NCBI GenBank assembly: GCA_002707835.1
Contig: PANZ01000011.1
Location: 1 to 37,677, forward strand
Reading direction: 5' to 3'
DNA from: Chloroflexota bacterium
GTDB taxonomy: Bacteria; Chloroflexota; Dehalococcoidia; UBA2979
DNA: 37,677 nt
Shown here: positions 16,983-26,056 of the stretch, one piece after another
How positions within the stretch are numbered: position 1 is the first letter of the stretch
Layout: the number at the start of each line of letters is the position of its first letter
The notes under the pieces: generated by a model
Told to the model about the DNA's origin: nothing
Database searches by the model: none
The model's input: the letters and a program-made list of their open reading frames with translations, nothing else
Translations under genes and position numbers: made by a program

Positions 16983-17675
16983 CTAAGATGGCAAAAGCGG
17001 ATGTTCTACCGCTCTATCTGGATTATCAGGACCACCTGGGGTTACTACACCCGTCTGTACGGTAATATTACCTGCATCATCTATATCAATTTGCATCGTA
17101 TCCATTGAACGCGGCGCCGGACCAAAAACACGAATCCCTGAACGAGTATAAGTCGAACCGTGGCAAGGACATTTAAACCAACCAACTTCTGAAGATATGT
17201 CTGCTGAAGCATTGGGACTCCATGGAACTGTACAACCTAAGTGTGGACATTTACGCCATAATGCGATCAATCCAGCAGCACCATCCGTTCCATTGTCTGC
17301 ACTATCACTCGGATCAAGATTGGCTATCCAAAATTGGCCTTCTTGATTCGCAATTGGTTTTCCGCCACGTGGATAGTCTGCAACATTACCGGCAGCTACT
17401 GGGCCTCCAAAACCCTTAACGTTACGAGGCCAAAAGAAATCTAAAAACAACCCAAGTGATCCGAGTACTGTAACTCCGAGGCCACTCCAAAAAGAAGCAC
17501 GTATAAAATTACGCCTCGAAACATCTTGTTCCATAGGAGCAGCCTGTGTAGCAGGAACTGTTTCTGGATCCGTTAATTCAGTACGGCGTGCAGCAACAGC
17601 TTCACGCCAAACAGTAGTCGGACTTGTAGGTTCCTCTACAGAATCAACTTCTGTTGTTTCAGTTTCGTTCGTCAT
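16983..17675 (-). CDS. qcrA: Rieske iron-sulfur protein
   Basis: 230 residues. The 2Fe-2S ligands are C143 and H145 (CPHLGC) and C169-x2-H172 (CPCHG), with the structural cysteines C148 and C171. The conserved GPAPRSMD follows. A twin-arginine motif SRRNFIRASF (53-62) precedes one transmembrane helix (about 62-82), as in Tat-inserted Rieske proteins. The first 50 residues are Thr/Glu-rich and vary in the family. It accepts electrons from quinol bound at the cytochrome b Qo site and passes them to the cytochrome c encoded next. Confidence 0.96.
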   Translation of the reverse strand: MTNETETTEVDSVEEPTSPTTVWREAVAARRTELTDPETVPATQAAPMEQDVSRRNFIRASFWSGLGVTVLGSLGLFLDFFWPRNVKGFGGPVAAGNVADYPRGGKPIANQEGQFWIANLDPSDSADNGTDGAAGLIALWRKCPHLGCTVPWSPNASADISSEVGWFKCPCHGSTYTRSGIRVFGPAPRSMDTMQIDIDDAGNITVQTGVVTPGGPDNPDRAVEHPLLPS

Positions 17676-17719
17676 GCCATTCGCCCTTCCAATAGCAACT
17701 TGACACCTAACAATTCACA

Positions 17720-18634
17720 CTAACCGTGTGAGTAAATGGTATACGGTACTAATTCCAAGCCTTCACCTCGGAAAAAGGTTCCAATAATAGTAAGAATCAC
17801 AAAAACTGCGATAAACCCACTAAATTGCAAAATCATATGATCACGTTTTGTTTGAGCAAGTCCCACTTTCCAAGCAGCAATTGAAAGCAAAATGGGTAAC
17901 CCAATCATCGTAGATACTGGAATTATCTGCTCAACTATTACCTTCGCTACATTAATTTCTAAAGGAATCGCTGGTAAACCCAATAGATCCGTCCGTAATA
18001 CTTTCTCACCCAATGGAATACTCGTTAGTGCATCAGGCCAACTAAGCTCTGTCTCAATAGAACGCAAACTTTTTAAAAAAGCCAACGATTCAGGCCAACC
18101 ATTAAAAGATGGATCTAATTCACCACTAGATAGGAATTTACTCTTACCTGGGTTAGCCACCCACTCATAAAGACGTACATGCATTGATGCGTCATAAAAT
18201 ATCAAAAGTAACGTTCCGAAAAAGCCAACAATAGAACCCACAATTAAGTTTGCCCAAGCTCGAGGAGTGCTAAGCCATTCGCCTTGGCCATCACTTGAAG
18301 TATCAAAATAAGGAATTGCCCCTAAAGCAATTAGAGCAATGGTCGGCACAATAACACCAGCCAAGGCAGGATGCATATGCAGAAGTAGTTCTTGCAAATT
18401 CAAAAAGTACCATGGAGCTTTTGAAGGATTAGGAGTGATCGCAGGATTCGCTCGATCAAGCAACACTGCATCCACCAAAACCGACAATATTGCTAATGTA
18501 ATCGTAAACAGAACGGCGGCTATAAATTCAATAAAAACAAGATCAGGCCATACTAAAAGCTCTTCTTCACGAGCACGGCGCTGCCGTCCTCTAACAGCTC
18601 CTGAAACTGGTTGAGCTTGCTCAGAAACAGCCAT
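17720..18634 (-). CDS. petD: Cytochrome b/b6 C-terminal subunit (subunit IV type)
   Basis: 304 residues. After a basic N-terminus come about five hydrophobic helices (near 32-55, 88-110, 128-152, 228-258 and 266-288). NPSKAPWYFLNLQELL is the Qo-site region, in the PWY form found in split menaquinol complexes, and GTFFRGEGLELVPY resembles the end of subunit IV. It is longer than the 160-residue plant subunit IV. ATG 18634 has AGGA 6 nt upstream, preferred over the TTG just before it. It sits between the cytochrome b6 and Rieske genes. Confidence 0.9.
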   Translation of the reverse strand: MAVSEQAQPVSGAVRGRQRRAREEELLVWPDLVFIEFIAAVLFTITLAILSVLVDAVLLDRANPAITPNPSKAPWYFLNLQELLLHMHPALAGVIVPTIALIALGAIPYFDTSSDGQGEWLSTPRAWANLIVGSIVGFFGTLLLIFYDASMHVRLYEWVANPGKSKFLSSGELDPSFNGWPESLAFLKSLRSIETELSWPDALTSIPLGEKVLRTDLLGLPAIPLEINVAKVIVEQIIPVSTMIGLPILLSIAAWKVGLAQTKRDHMILQFSGFIAVFVILTIIGTFFRGEGLELVPYTIYSHG

Positions 18635-18669
18635 CAATAATCCTGTCTAATCTTTTCCAAAGCTAATTT

Positions 18670-19425
18670 TTATAAAGGCCTTGCCAGTCCACCGTCACGT
18701 CTAATTCTCCAAAAATGAACTGCCATAAATATAGCAGCAATCAAAGGTAAACCAATCACATGTAAAGTATAGAATCGAATCAAAGCTGCTTGCCCTACCT
18801 GAAAGCCACCAACGAGAACGAATCGATTAGGTTCACCCAATATAGGAGCAGAGCCTACCATATTAGTTCCAACTGTAATCGCCCATAGTGCGAGTTGATC
18901 CCATGGCAATAAATATCCGGTAAAGGAAAGCAATAAAGTCAACACAAGCAATACAACACCCACAACCCAATTGAACTCTCGTGGTGGCTTGTATGCACCT
19001 GTATAGAAAACACGCATCATATGCATCAAAACAGTGAGTACCATGCCATGAGCCATCCATCTATGCAAATTACGTAATAACTGACCAAAACGTACATCAG
19101 TTTCTAATCTTAAAATATCTCCGTATGCTCGCTCAATAGAAGGAACATAATAGAACATCAGAAGCACACCGGTAATTGTCAATCCTAAAAACAAGAAAAA
19201 GGATAAGCCACCCAAACAAAATGTATGCGTAATTTTAACGTGAGTCCTGTGTATCCTGGTAGGATGAAGATGGAGAAAAACATTTGTTGCAACAGCTAAC
19301 ATTTGATTACGTGGAGTGTTGGGATATCCAGATCTAAATATTGATTTCCAAACTCTATTCTTAAAAGCAAAATCATAGAGCCTGTCACCTAAAGTTTGTC
19401 CACGAGGTTGTTCACCAGTTGCCAT
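18670..19425 (-). CDS. petB: Cytochrome b6 type N-terminal cytochrome b
   Basis: 251 residues, four helices. The b-haem histidines are in [18 protein letters not shown] (13 residues between ligands) and [19 protein letters not shown] (14 between), the b6-type spacing. [15 protein letters not shown] is the usual Qo-side segment. C70 in HTFCLGG aligns with Cys35 of chloroplast cytochrome b6 (YCLGG), which holds the extra covalent haem ci, so this complex probably has that haem. ATG 19425 follows a GGGG/GAG-rich site. First large gene of the complex. Confidence 0.95.
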   Translation of the reverse strand: MATGEQPRGQTLGDRLYDFAFKNRVWKSIFRSGYPNTPRNQMLAVATNVFLHLHPTRIHRTHVKITHTFCLGGLSFFLFLGLTITGVLLMFYYVPSIERAYGDILRLETDVRFGQLLRNLHRWMAHGMVLTVLMHMMRVFYTGAYKPPREFNWVVGVVLLVLTLLLSFTGYLLPWDQLALWAITVGTNMVGSAPILGEPNRFVLVGGFQVGQAALIRFYTLHVIGLPLIAAIFMAVHFWRIRRDGGLARPL

Positions 19426-19476
19426 CTCTACCCCAGTCTTACACTCTTTTATATTCGTTTATTAGTAAACGATTCA

Positions 19477-19578
19477 CTATGCTTCCCACCATTTTCCTAG
19501 TACTACCATGATACCCAAGGACACCATAAAAGTAACGAAAACAGCAATTAGCTCCAATCCTTCACCTTCACCAAGCAT
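19477..19578 (-). CDS. 33-residue single-helix membrane protein heading the bc operon
   Basis: A reading frame of 33 residues from ATG 19578 with GGAGAG 5 nt upstream. It begins MLGEGEGLEL, then has one hydrophobic helix (about residues 10-28, IAVFVTFMVSLGIMVVLG) and ends KWWEA. It starts the minus-strand run into the cytochrome b6 gene, 51 nt away. Size and layout recall the tiny one-helix subunits PetG, PetL and PetN of cytochrome b6f, though no clear homology can be claimed. The strong ribosome site, uninterrupted helix and operon position argue that it is real. Confidence 0.65.
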   Translation of the reverse strand: MLGEGEGLELIAVFVTFMVSLGIMVVLGKWWEA

Positions 19579-19654
19579 ACAATCTCTCCTAACACCAGCC
19601 TGCCATCAACTTCATAAATATGGCTACTCGTATTAAAGGCCTTTGGCGACACTA

Positions 19655-19689
19655 TCTACACCAGCAAATAGGGTCAAGGGATCTGTCAA
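19655..19689 (-). promoter_or_regulatory. Candidate promoter region of the bc operon
   Basis: In the 136-nt gap upstream of the 33-residue gene the minus strand carries TTGACA (19689-19684) and, 11 nt on, TTGACC. TTGACC is followed after 17 nt by TAGTGT, a poor -10. A promoter is expected in this gap; which pair is used is uncertain. Confidence 0.3.
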
Positions 19690-19714
19690 TTTAATCTATA
19701 GAAATTCTACCATT

Positions 19715-20440
19715 TTATTCGTATATTTTCGGTATCCCGCCTCTTAAAACTCTCCAAATTCCCTTCAAGTCTATTATTGCTGTCTTCAAAATATCAACCC
19801 TACTGTCTGGGTCATCTGTCCAAGTAACTGGTACCTCAAGTATCCTTATTGAATTATGTTGAGCCACGATTAATAATTCAGAATCAAAAAACCAACCGCT
19901 ATCTTCAATCAAAGGCAAGATATCCCTAGCAACCTCTGTACTAATTGCTTTAAAGCCACACTGCGCATCACTAACCTGTAATCGTGCGAAAAAATTTAAG
20001 ATAAAAACATAAGATCGAGATATAATTTCTCTTTTCCACCCTCGCGAAGTCTTCGATTGAGAAGATAATCTACTTCCATAGGTAATATCTGCAATACCCA
20101 AGTTAAATGGTTCAACTAATTTTTTTAAATCAGCTAAATCTGTAGATAAATCAACATCCATATATCCACATACTTCAGCATCCGAAGTTAGCCAAGCATT
20201 TTTCAAAGCTAGGCCTCTACCCTTTAAGGGGATATGCATCGCAACAACTTGATTTTTATATTTTTGTTCTAACTTTTTTGCAATTTTAAAAGTTGCATCA
20301 GTTGAAGCGTTATCAGCAATAATAATTTTCCACTGAAAATTAAAATTCTGCTGCATAAAAGGCACAACTTGGTCAATTGTATTTTCTAAAACGTGCTCTT
20401 CGTTATAACAAGGAATAACAAGATCAAAGCTATCTATCAA
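19715..20440 (-). CDS. Family 2 glycosyltransferase (dolichyl-/polyprenyl-phosphate sugar synthase-like)
   Basis: 241 residues. GT-A fold with VIPCYNEEHVLE at the start, ADNASTDAT (42-50), the metal-binding DVD at 95-97 (GYMDVDLSTD), and a GSR / QCGFKAI / WFFDSELL set that fits the ALG5/DPM1-like branch moving sugars to polyprenyl phosphate. No C-terminal membrane helices, so it would work at the inner face of the membrane. The start is TTG 20440 with AGGA 8 nt upstream; no ATG lies before the conserved strand. It follows purH by 16 nt, so it is likely co-transcribed with purine genes without a pathway link. Confidence 0.88.
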   Translation of the reverse strand: MIDSFDLVIPCYNEEHVLENTIDQVVPFMQQNFNFQWKIIIADNASTDATFKIAKKLEQKYKNQVVAMHIPLKGRGLALKNAWLTSDAEVCGYMDVDLSTDLADLKKLVEPFNLGIADITYGSRLSSQSKTSRGWKREIISRSYVFILNFFARLQVSDAQCGFKAISTEVARDILPLIEDSGWFFDSELLIVAQHNSIRILEVPVTWTDDPDSRVDILKTAIIDLKGIWRVLRGGIPKIYE

Positions 20441-20456
20441 AACTCTGTCCTAATTT

Positions 20457-22034
20457 CTAATGCCTAAAATGTCTAACACCCGTAACCACAAGAGAAATAT
20501 TTAATGCATCCGCAGTTTCTATAGATTCTTGATCTCTAATTGAACCACCGGTGTGAGCAATGACTTTGCAGCCTGCTGAAGCACATACTTCGATTGTGTC
20601 GGGGAATGGAATAAGAGCGTCGGTTGCAGCAACAGCACCCTCAGCATTGTCAGCTGCTTGTTGTTTGGCTAATTCAGCACTAGCGACACGATTTGGTTGA
20701 CCTGCACCCATCCCAATGAGAGTTCGATCTTTTACAAATGCCACTGCATTTGATTTCACATGCTTACAAACCTTCCATGCAATAAGTAAATCTGCTAACT
20801 CTTTATCTGATGGAACCCTAGAAGAGACTGTCTGAAATTCTATTTGTTGATCTAGATCACTCTCTTGCACCAAAAACCCTCCCCTAACAGATCTTATTTC
20901 AACTCTATCTTTGAGAGGACTTCCGATTGGGGCTTCTAAAATACGCAAATCTTTAGACTTCTTACGCAGATGTTGTAAGGCTGCTCCATCATAGCCTGGG
21001 GCAATAATTATTTCATAAAACATCCTCGTTCCACTATCAGGGCTACGAACTTCACGTAAAGCTTCAGCAAAATTCATATCGACAATTCGATTAGTAGCTA
21101 AAATTCCTCCATAGGCTGAAAGTGAATCTCCATTATTTAATGCCTGTTCATAAAGCTCGTTGAGGTTCTCGTTATCAGATGAACATGCAAAACAGGCTGG
21201 ATTCGTATGCTTTATGATTGCAAGAGCAGGCTCTTCAAAATCACAAACGAGATTATATGCAGCATCAGCATCTAAAAAGTTTACATACGACATCTGCTTC
21301 CCATGCAATTGAGTAAACGCCCCGATTCCTTCACTTTTTACATAAATAGAGTCATGTGTATAGAAAGACCCCTTTTGGTGAGGGTTTTCCGCATATCGAA
21401 ATTCTTCAATTTTTGTAGCAGCAAGAGTAAGACGTTCAGGAAAATCATCATCTTTTCTAAGGAACTCTGCCACTAAACTATCGTAATGTGCGACATGTTG
21501 AAATGCTTTTGCAGCCAAAGTGCGCTTATACTCTTCACTAATTTTTTCTATATCACCATCAGCATCTCGAAGAACTTCGATAATTTTGTCATAGTCATCA
21601 GGATCAACAATCGGCAAAACTGCACTATGATTTTTTGCAGATGCTCGTATTAATGTAGGACCGCCAATATCAATTTGCTCTAATATTTCTGGAAAAGAAT
21701 TCTCGGCGTTTGTAGCAGTTTCCACAAATGGATAAAGATTACAGACGACTAAGCTAATAGGTGGGATTGAATATCTTTTAACTTCATCTTCATCTTCTGC
21801 ATGACCGCGCCGAAATAATATCCCTCCGTGAACAGTTGGATGAAGTGTTTTTACTCTGCCCCCAAACATTTCGGGGCTGCCAGTAAGATCAGCTATTTCT
21901 GTGACAGGAATTCCCGCATCACTTATTGATTTAGCTGTTCCGCCTGTCGCAATAATTTCACATCCCATGGAAAGCAAGCTCTGCGCAAATTCCTGAATGC
22001 CCTCTTTATCATATACAGCTAAAATCGCACGCAT
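20457..22034 (-). CDS. purH: Bifunctional AICAR transformylase / IMP cyclohydrolase
   Basis: Last two steps to IMP. 525 residues. The N-terminal cyclohydrolase domain (1 to about 200) shows VYDKEGIQEFAQ, ATGGTAKSI, GGRVKTLHPTVHGG and NLYPF. The C-terminal transformylase domain has the catalytic KHTNPACFA and LSAYGGILATNR segments, VKSNAVAFVKD and GMGAGQPNRV. ATG 22034 gives the usual RAILAVYDKEG start. Gene order purF, purM, purH, all minus strand. Confidence 0.97.
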   Translation of the reverse strand: MRAILAVYDKEGIQEFAQSLLSMGCEIIATGGTAKSISDAGIPVTEIADLTGSPEMFGGRVKTLHPTVHGGILFRRGHAEDEDEVKRYSIPPISLVVCNLYPFVETATNAENSFPEILEQIDIGGPTLIRASAKNHSAVLPIVDPDDYDKIIEVLRDADGDIEKISEEYKRTLAAKAFQHVAHYDSLVAEFLRKDDDFPERLTLAATKIEEFRYAENPHQKGSFYTHDSIYVKSEGIGAFTQLHGKQMSYVNFLDADAAYNLVCDFEEPALAIIKHTNPACFACSSDNENLNELYEQALNNGDSLSAYGGILATNRIVDMNFAEALREVRSPDSGTRMFYEIIIAPGYDGAALQHLRKKSKDLRILEAPIGSPLKDRVEIRSVRGGFLVQESDLDQQIEFQTVSSRVPSDKELADLLIAWKVCKHVKSNAVAFVKDRTLIGMGAGQPNRVASAELAKQQAADNAEGAVAATDALIPFPDTIEVCASAGCKVIAHTGGSIRDQESIETADALNISLVVTGVRHFRH

Positions 22035-22051
22035 TATTAATCCTTGATGTA

Positions 22052-23125
22052 CTAATCAGGTAAACCTTCTACAAATTTCTGCAAATTTTCAGCTTTTTTT
22101 ATTTCTCCAACTAACCATGAACCTTCGACTTCATTAATTATTTTGCTGGCAATATTTTCTTTGACCACAATAATTATTCCAACACCCATATTAAAAGCTC
22201 CAAACATCTCAGAGTCCTCAATGGAACCTGCTTCTTGAATAACTTTAAATATGTTTGGAATTTGCCATGATTCAGTATCAATCCATGCAGATTTTCCATT
22301 AGATTCATCATGCCCAAATAGTCTAGAAAGGTTCCCTCCAATGCCGCCACCCGTAATATGTGCAATACCGTGAATTTGTTCTAAGTAGGGGTCAAGGTCT
22401 GATAAAAAAGAACGATGTGTAGCTAAAAGTGCATCACCCAAAGATCCGCCTAGAGAAGGAAATTCTTTTTGGAGTATCTGTCTGTCATGCTCAAATCCCA
22501 AATCTTTTCCTATAGACCAAATTTTTCTAACAAGAGAGTATCCGTTTGTCTGCAAACCTCCTGAGGGCAAAGCGACAAGCACATCACCAATATCTATTTT
22601 TTTTCCATCTATTATTTTTGCCCTGTCAACTATCCCAACAATAAAGCCAGCCAGATCAAAATCACCTGAACGATACATATCAGGCATATCTGCTGTTTCT
22701 CCACCTAGTAATGCAACATTTTGCTCAGCACAAGCATTCCCAACACCAGAAACAATATCGATTCGTTGTGCTTGTGAAAGATCGGCTGTTGCGAGATAGT
22801 CCATAAAAAATAAAGGCCTAGCTCCAACTGTAAGGATATCGTTTACACAGTGATTGACTAAATCTGCCCCAACTGAATCAAAACGATCCAAAGCAGTAGC
22901 AATCAAAATCTTTGTACCAACTCCGTCCGCACTTGCAACCAACACAGGTTCTTGCAAACCAGTTGGAAGACTAAACAAGCCTGCAAAAGGGCCAACTCCT
23001 GATAAAACCTCAGGCCTCATAGTTTTTATGGCAATTTCTGAAAATGCCTTAACCGTAAGCTCTGCAGCTTCTACATCGACACCTGCATCGACATAACTTA
23101 AAGATTCAAATTCTGATTTAGACAT
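22052..23125 (-). CDS. purM: Phosphoribosylformylglycinamidine cyclo-ligase (AIR synthetase)
   Basis: Fifth purine step, FGAM to AIR. 357 residues from ATG 23125; the frame also allows GTG 23137, and neither has a strong ribosome site. Family motifs: SYVDAGVDVEAAE, the catalytic ASADGVGTKILIA, NHCVNDI, LGGETADMP, ALPSGGLQTNGYSLVR and HITGGGIGGNLSRL. Same fold as PurL, the enzyme before it in the pathway. Confidence 0.96.
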   Translation of the reverse strand: MSKSEFESLSYVDAGVDVEAAELTVKAFSEIAIKTMRPEVLSGVGPFAGLFSLPTGLQEPVLVASADGVGTKILIATALDRFDSVGADLVNHCVNDILTVGARPLFFMDYLATADLSQAQRIDIVSGVGNACAEQNVALLGGETADMPDMYRSGDFDLAGFIVGIVDRAKIIDGKKIDIGDVLVALPSGGLQTNGYSLVRKIWSIGKDLGFEHDRQILQKEFPSLGGSLGDALLATHRSFLSDLDPYLEQIHGIAHITGGGIGGNLSRLFGHDESNGKSAWIDTESWQIPNIFKVIQEAGSIEDSEMFGAFNMGVGIIIVVKENIASKIINEVEGSWLVGEIKKAENLQKFVEGLPD

Positions 23126-23187
23126 CTTAACTTTCACGTGGGGAATCTTATTTAGATCAAACTACACTATCAAAATTACACAAGCCA

Positions 23188-24666
23188 TTATCTAGACTTA
23201 AGTATTGGCAAAGCATGACGATCATGTACATCACCAATATCTGGCTCAAAAGCCAATTTATCAAGCTGTAAAGGTACAGGACTAGGATAATTCCCGGTGA
23301 AACAAGCATCGCAATGCGATCCACTCTCAGTATTAGCAGCGCTCACTGTTCCCTCAAGAGACAAATACCCTAAAGTGTCTGCACCAATATGATCGCGAAT
23401 CCCTTCAATACTACTTTGAGATGCGATTAATTCTGAACGCGTTGCCATATCAACACCATAAAAACATGGATGTGTAATTGGTGGTGAAGTCACGCGCATA
23501 TGTATCTCCGTAGCACCAGCATCTCGTAACATTTTTACTACACGCGGGGTAGTCGTCCCTCGAACAATAGAATCATCGACAACAATCAATCTTTTCCCAT
23601 CAATAATCTCTTTCAGGGGATTGAATTTTAGATGGACACCCTGTTCACGTAATCTTTGATCTGGTTGAATAAATGTTCTGCCGACATACCTATTCTTTAT
23701 GAGCCCTTCCGCGTAAGGAATATTCGCTTCACGTGCATAACCAATTGCCGCAGCAGTCGCTGAATCGGGGACACCTATAACTAAATCAGCTTCCACCGGA
23801 TGCTCTCGTGCTACAGCAGCACCCATCCGCATACGTACAGGATGTAAAAGCTGCCCCGAAAGATGTGAATCTGGACGTGCGAAATAAATAAATTCCAGAA
23901 GACATATCTTTTCAGGACTTTCCTCTTTTTTACTATTGGAAGATTTTAATGGAAACCAAGAAGTCAAACCTTCAGCATCTGCTCTAACTACTTCACCAGG
24001 CAGCACTTCACGAACAAATTTTGCTCCTAAGTGATCCAACGCACATGTTTCAGAAGCAAAGACATATCCATTATCCAGTTCACCTATACATAACGGCCTA
24101 ATACCCAAGGGATCTCGTACTGCAAAAACACCTTCAGGAACTAAAATCGTCAACGAATATGCACCATTCGCACGACGCATAAGCTGACCGAATCGTTGTT
24201 CCCAATTATCGCCATGTGCATTACTAAGACACCTTGCAATTACCTCAGTATCACTAGAGGTTTCAAAGTTAACGCCTTCTGCCTCTAGACCTTCTCGGAG
24301 TACATCTGCGTTCACTATGTTCCCATTATGTGCAATGGCCATAGTTCCGTATCGACCTTTTATCAATAAAGGTTGTGCATTTTCTAGTTTACTTGAGCCA
24401 GTAGTTGAATAACGTGTATGGCCTATCGCGTGTGTACCGGCCAAACCAGCAAGTACCGTTTCATCAAATACTTGGGTTACTAAACCCATCTCAGCATATA
24501 AATGAATTTTTTTTGAAGATCCTGCAGAAGCTATCCCTGCCGATTCTTGTCCACGATGCTGCAAAGAATGTAATCCAAAAAATGTAAGTCGAGCTACATC
24601 TTCGCCTGGAGCGAAAACTCCGAAAACTCCACACTTTTCTCTTAGGTTATCCAACGAATACAACAC
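23188..24666 (-). CDS. purF: Amidophosphoribosyltransferase
   Basis: Commits PRPP to purine synthesis. 492 residues. A propeptide of 11 residues precedes the catalytic C12 (EKCGVFGVF), so it is probably self-processed. LHSLQHRGQESAGIA and GHTRYSTTGSS are glutaminase motifs; VVDDSIVRGTTTPRVV is the PRPP site. The four 4Fe-4S cysteines of the Bacillus-type enzyme are all seen (EKICLLEF, HPCFYGVDM, SHCDACFTG), suggesting oxygen-sensitive turnover. The start is taken as GTG 24666, where a stem-loop occupies the usual ribosome-binding region. Confidence 0.96.
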   Translation of the reverse strand: MLYSLDNLREKCGVFGVFAPGEDVARLTFFGLHSLQHRGQESAGIASAGSSKKIHLYAEMGLVTQVFDETVLAGLAGTHAIGHTRYSTTGSSKLENAQPLLIKGRYGTMAIAHNGNIVNADVLREGLEAEGVNFETSSDTEVIARCLSNAHGDNWEQRFGQLMRRANGAYSLTILVPEGVFAVRDPLGIRPLCIGELDNGYVFASETCALDHLGAKFVREVLPGEVVRADAEGLTSWFPLKSSNSKKEESPEKICLLEFIYFARPDSHLSGQLLHPVRMRMGAAVAREHPVEADLVIGVPDSATAAAIGYAREANIPYAEGLIKNRYVGRTFIQPDQRLREQGVHLKFNPLKEIIDGKRLIVVDDSIVRGTTTPRVVKMLRDAGATEIHMRVTSPPITHPCFYGVDMATRSELIASQSSIEGIRDHIGADTLGYLSLEGTVSAANTESGSHCDACFTGNYPSPVPLQLDKLAFEPDIGDVHDRHALPILKSR

Positions 24667-24675
24667 TTTCGAAGA

Positions 24676-24700
24676 ATGCTACAAAGGCGCAGTGTAGCAT
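24676..24700 (-). promoter_or_regulatory. Stem-loop just upstream of purF
   Basis: Perfect 8-bp arms ATGCTACA and TGTAGCAT around a 9-nt loop. On the minus strand it ends 9 nt before the purF GTG and is followed by TTCTTCG, too short a T-run for a confident terminator. It may end transcription from the upstream CoA-binding gene in part, or act as a purF leader element. Confidence 0.5.
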
Positions 24701-24720
24701 GAGATAGCAATATTTCCTTG

Positions 24721-25131
24721 TTATTTATTATTTTGATCAATTAAATTTTGATGTTCAATCTTAATGCACTTGTCCATAACTACAGTTAATCCCAGATCTG
24801 TGGCTTTTTTAGCAGCAACTTCATTCACCACTCCTAGCTGCATCCAAATTACCTTAGCGTTAGACTCTATTGCATCTTCAACCACTTCTAAAGCATGCTC
24901 TTTCCTACGAAAAATATCCACAATGTCTACTGATTGCGGAAGGTCTTGCACTTTTGGATAACAAGTTTGTCCCAACACATTTTTTTCAAGAGGATTTACC
25001 ATAAAAACAGTAAATCCTTTATTAATTAAGTATCGAGCAACTTCATTAGAAGGACGATCTAATTTATTAGAAACACCCACTACAGCTATAGATCTATATT
25101 CATTCAAGAAATTAAAATTCACTTTTGCCAC
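24721..25131 (-). CDS. CoA-binding domain protein (YccU-like)
   Basis: 136 residues, one Rossmann-type CoA-binding domain. IAVVGVSNKLDRPSNEVARY (15-34) is the nucleotide loop with the SxxxDRPS signature of this family, followed by VFMVNPLEKNVLGQTCYP and VIWMQLGV. The same domain occurs in succinyl-CoA synthetase alpha, but here it stands alone and its role is not established. GTG 25131 opens the frame; a second GTG at 25122 has the better-spaced AGG and may be the true start. It follows the membrane protein by 3 nt. Confidence 0.85.
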   Translation of the reverse strand: MAKVNFNFLNEYRSIAVVGVSNKLDRPSNEVARYLINKGFTVFMVNPLEKNVLGQTCYPKVQDLPQSVDIVDIFRRKEHALEVVEDAIESNAKVIWMQLGVVNEVAAKKATDLGLTVVMDKCIKIEHQNLIDQNNK

Positions 25132-25134
25132 CTG

Positions 25135-25785
25135 TTAACGTTGAATTTGTCGATAGCGTTTACGCCTTTTAGACACTGTCAACTCATAACTATCTTTCCC
25201 GCTAGAACTATTTTTGTTTGCCCTAACTTCAACAGAGGCCATTTCACCAAGCAACATAGCTAGTTTATTTATTCGATTGCTTGCGGTATCTACGAACTCG
25301 CGTGGTTCAATAATCCTCGCGACACTCAATTCTTTATCATTGTCTTTTACCATTAATATTTCAAACTCCACTAAATCCTGCTTACTTCCTCCTGCTAAAA
25401 AATCATCAAAGTCATTTCGGATGAAAAAATGATCAATCCTATCAAAGGGGACTAATTCATATGTTCCAATACCTAGACCTAACAAACCTTGCTGCCATCG
25501 TGCAGAATATTTTGATTTTTCTAATACAAAGCTAGTCCCGGCAATATTGTTGATGAGGCCAATCAATGAAAGTGGGCCAATTATGCTAGAAAAAACAAGT
25601 AGAAAAACTAAAATACCTAAGGACCAAGTATCGATAAATATAACTAACAACGTCACGGATACTATAAACATACATAACTCAACAATAGGGAATATCAGGC
25701 CACTTTTCCCTTGCTTAATTGAAATTGATTGTTCCGTAACTATCGCTACAGATCTATGGAGTGATATCTGACACCGATCACCCAT
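25135..25785 (-). CDS. Uncharacterised protein with two membrane helices
   Basis: 216 residues from ATG 25785, chosen because GAGG lies 5 nt upstream; the frame is open to TTG 25812 without a ribosome site. Two adjacent hydrophobic helices (about residues 33-80) are followed by a soluble region resembling bacterial PH-like membrane proteins (YELVPFDRIDHFFIRNDF) and a basic C-terminus (SKRRKRYRQ). No catalytic motif is visible. It diverges from the Trm112-like gene and probably forms a two-gene unit with the CoA-binding protein. Confidence 0.7.
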   Translation of the reverse strand: MGDRCQISLHRSVAIVTEQSISIKQGKSGLIFPIVELCMFIVSVTLLVIFIDTWSLGILVFLLVFSSIIGPLSLIGLINNIAGTSFVLEKSKYSARWQQGLLGLGIGTYELVPFDRIDHFFIRNDFDDFLAGGSKQDLVEFEILMVKDNDKELSVARIIEPREFVDTASNRINKLAMLLGEMASVEVRANKNSSSGKDSYELTVSKRRKRYRQIQR

Positions 25786-25877
25786 TTGAACCTCGACTCT
25801 TTCTAAAGCCAATTAATTGCTAAGCATAATGAAAATACGTATCATTGAGTTCAGCATATCTTAACTCAGAGAATTTC

Positions 25878-26054
25878 ATGAACCGAGAACTTATCAACAT
25901 TTTAGTGTGTCCTGTTACTAAAGGAACGTTAACTCTAAATATTATCGAAGAACTAGATGACGATATCATTACAGGAACATTAACCTCTCCCGAGGGACGT
26001 GTTTACAAAATTGAGCAAGGCATCCCAAATCTACTGCCCCCTCCTCAAAACTAA
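25878..26054 (+). CDS. Trm112-like protein
   Basis: 58 residues from ATG 25878, opening MNRELINILVCPVTKGTL, the usual Trm112/YcaR start, and ending EGRVYKIEQGIPNLLPP. In bacteria these small zinc-ribbon-like proteins are thought to stabilise methyltransferases; typical members have more cysteines, while only one (C11) is seen here. An in-frame TTG at 25845 is not needed. It ends 2 nt from the convergent folK. Confidence 0.85.
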   Translation: MNRELINILVCPVTKGTLTLNIIEELDDDIITGTLTSPEGRVYKIEQGIPNLLPPPQN

Positions 26055-26056
26055 AA

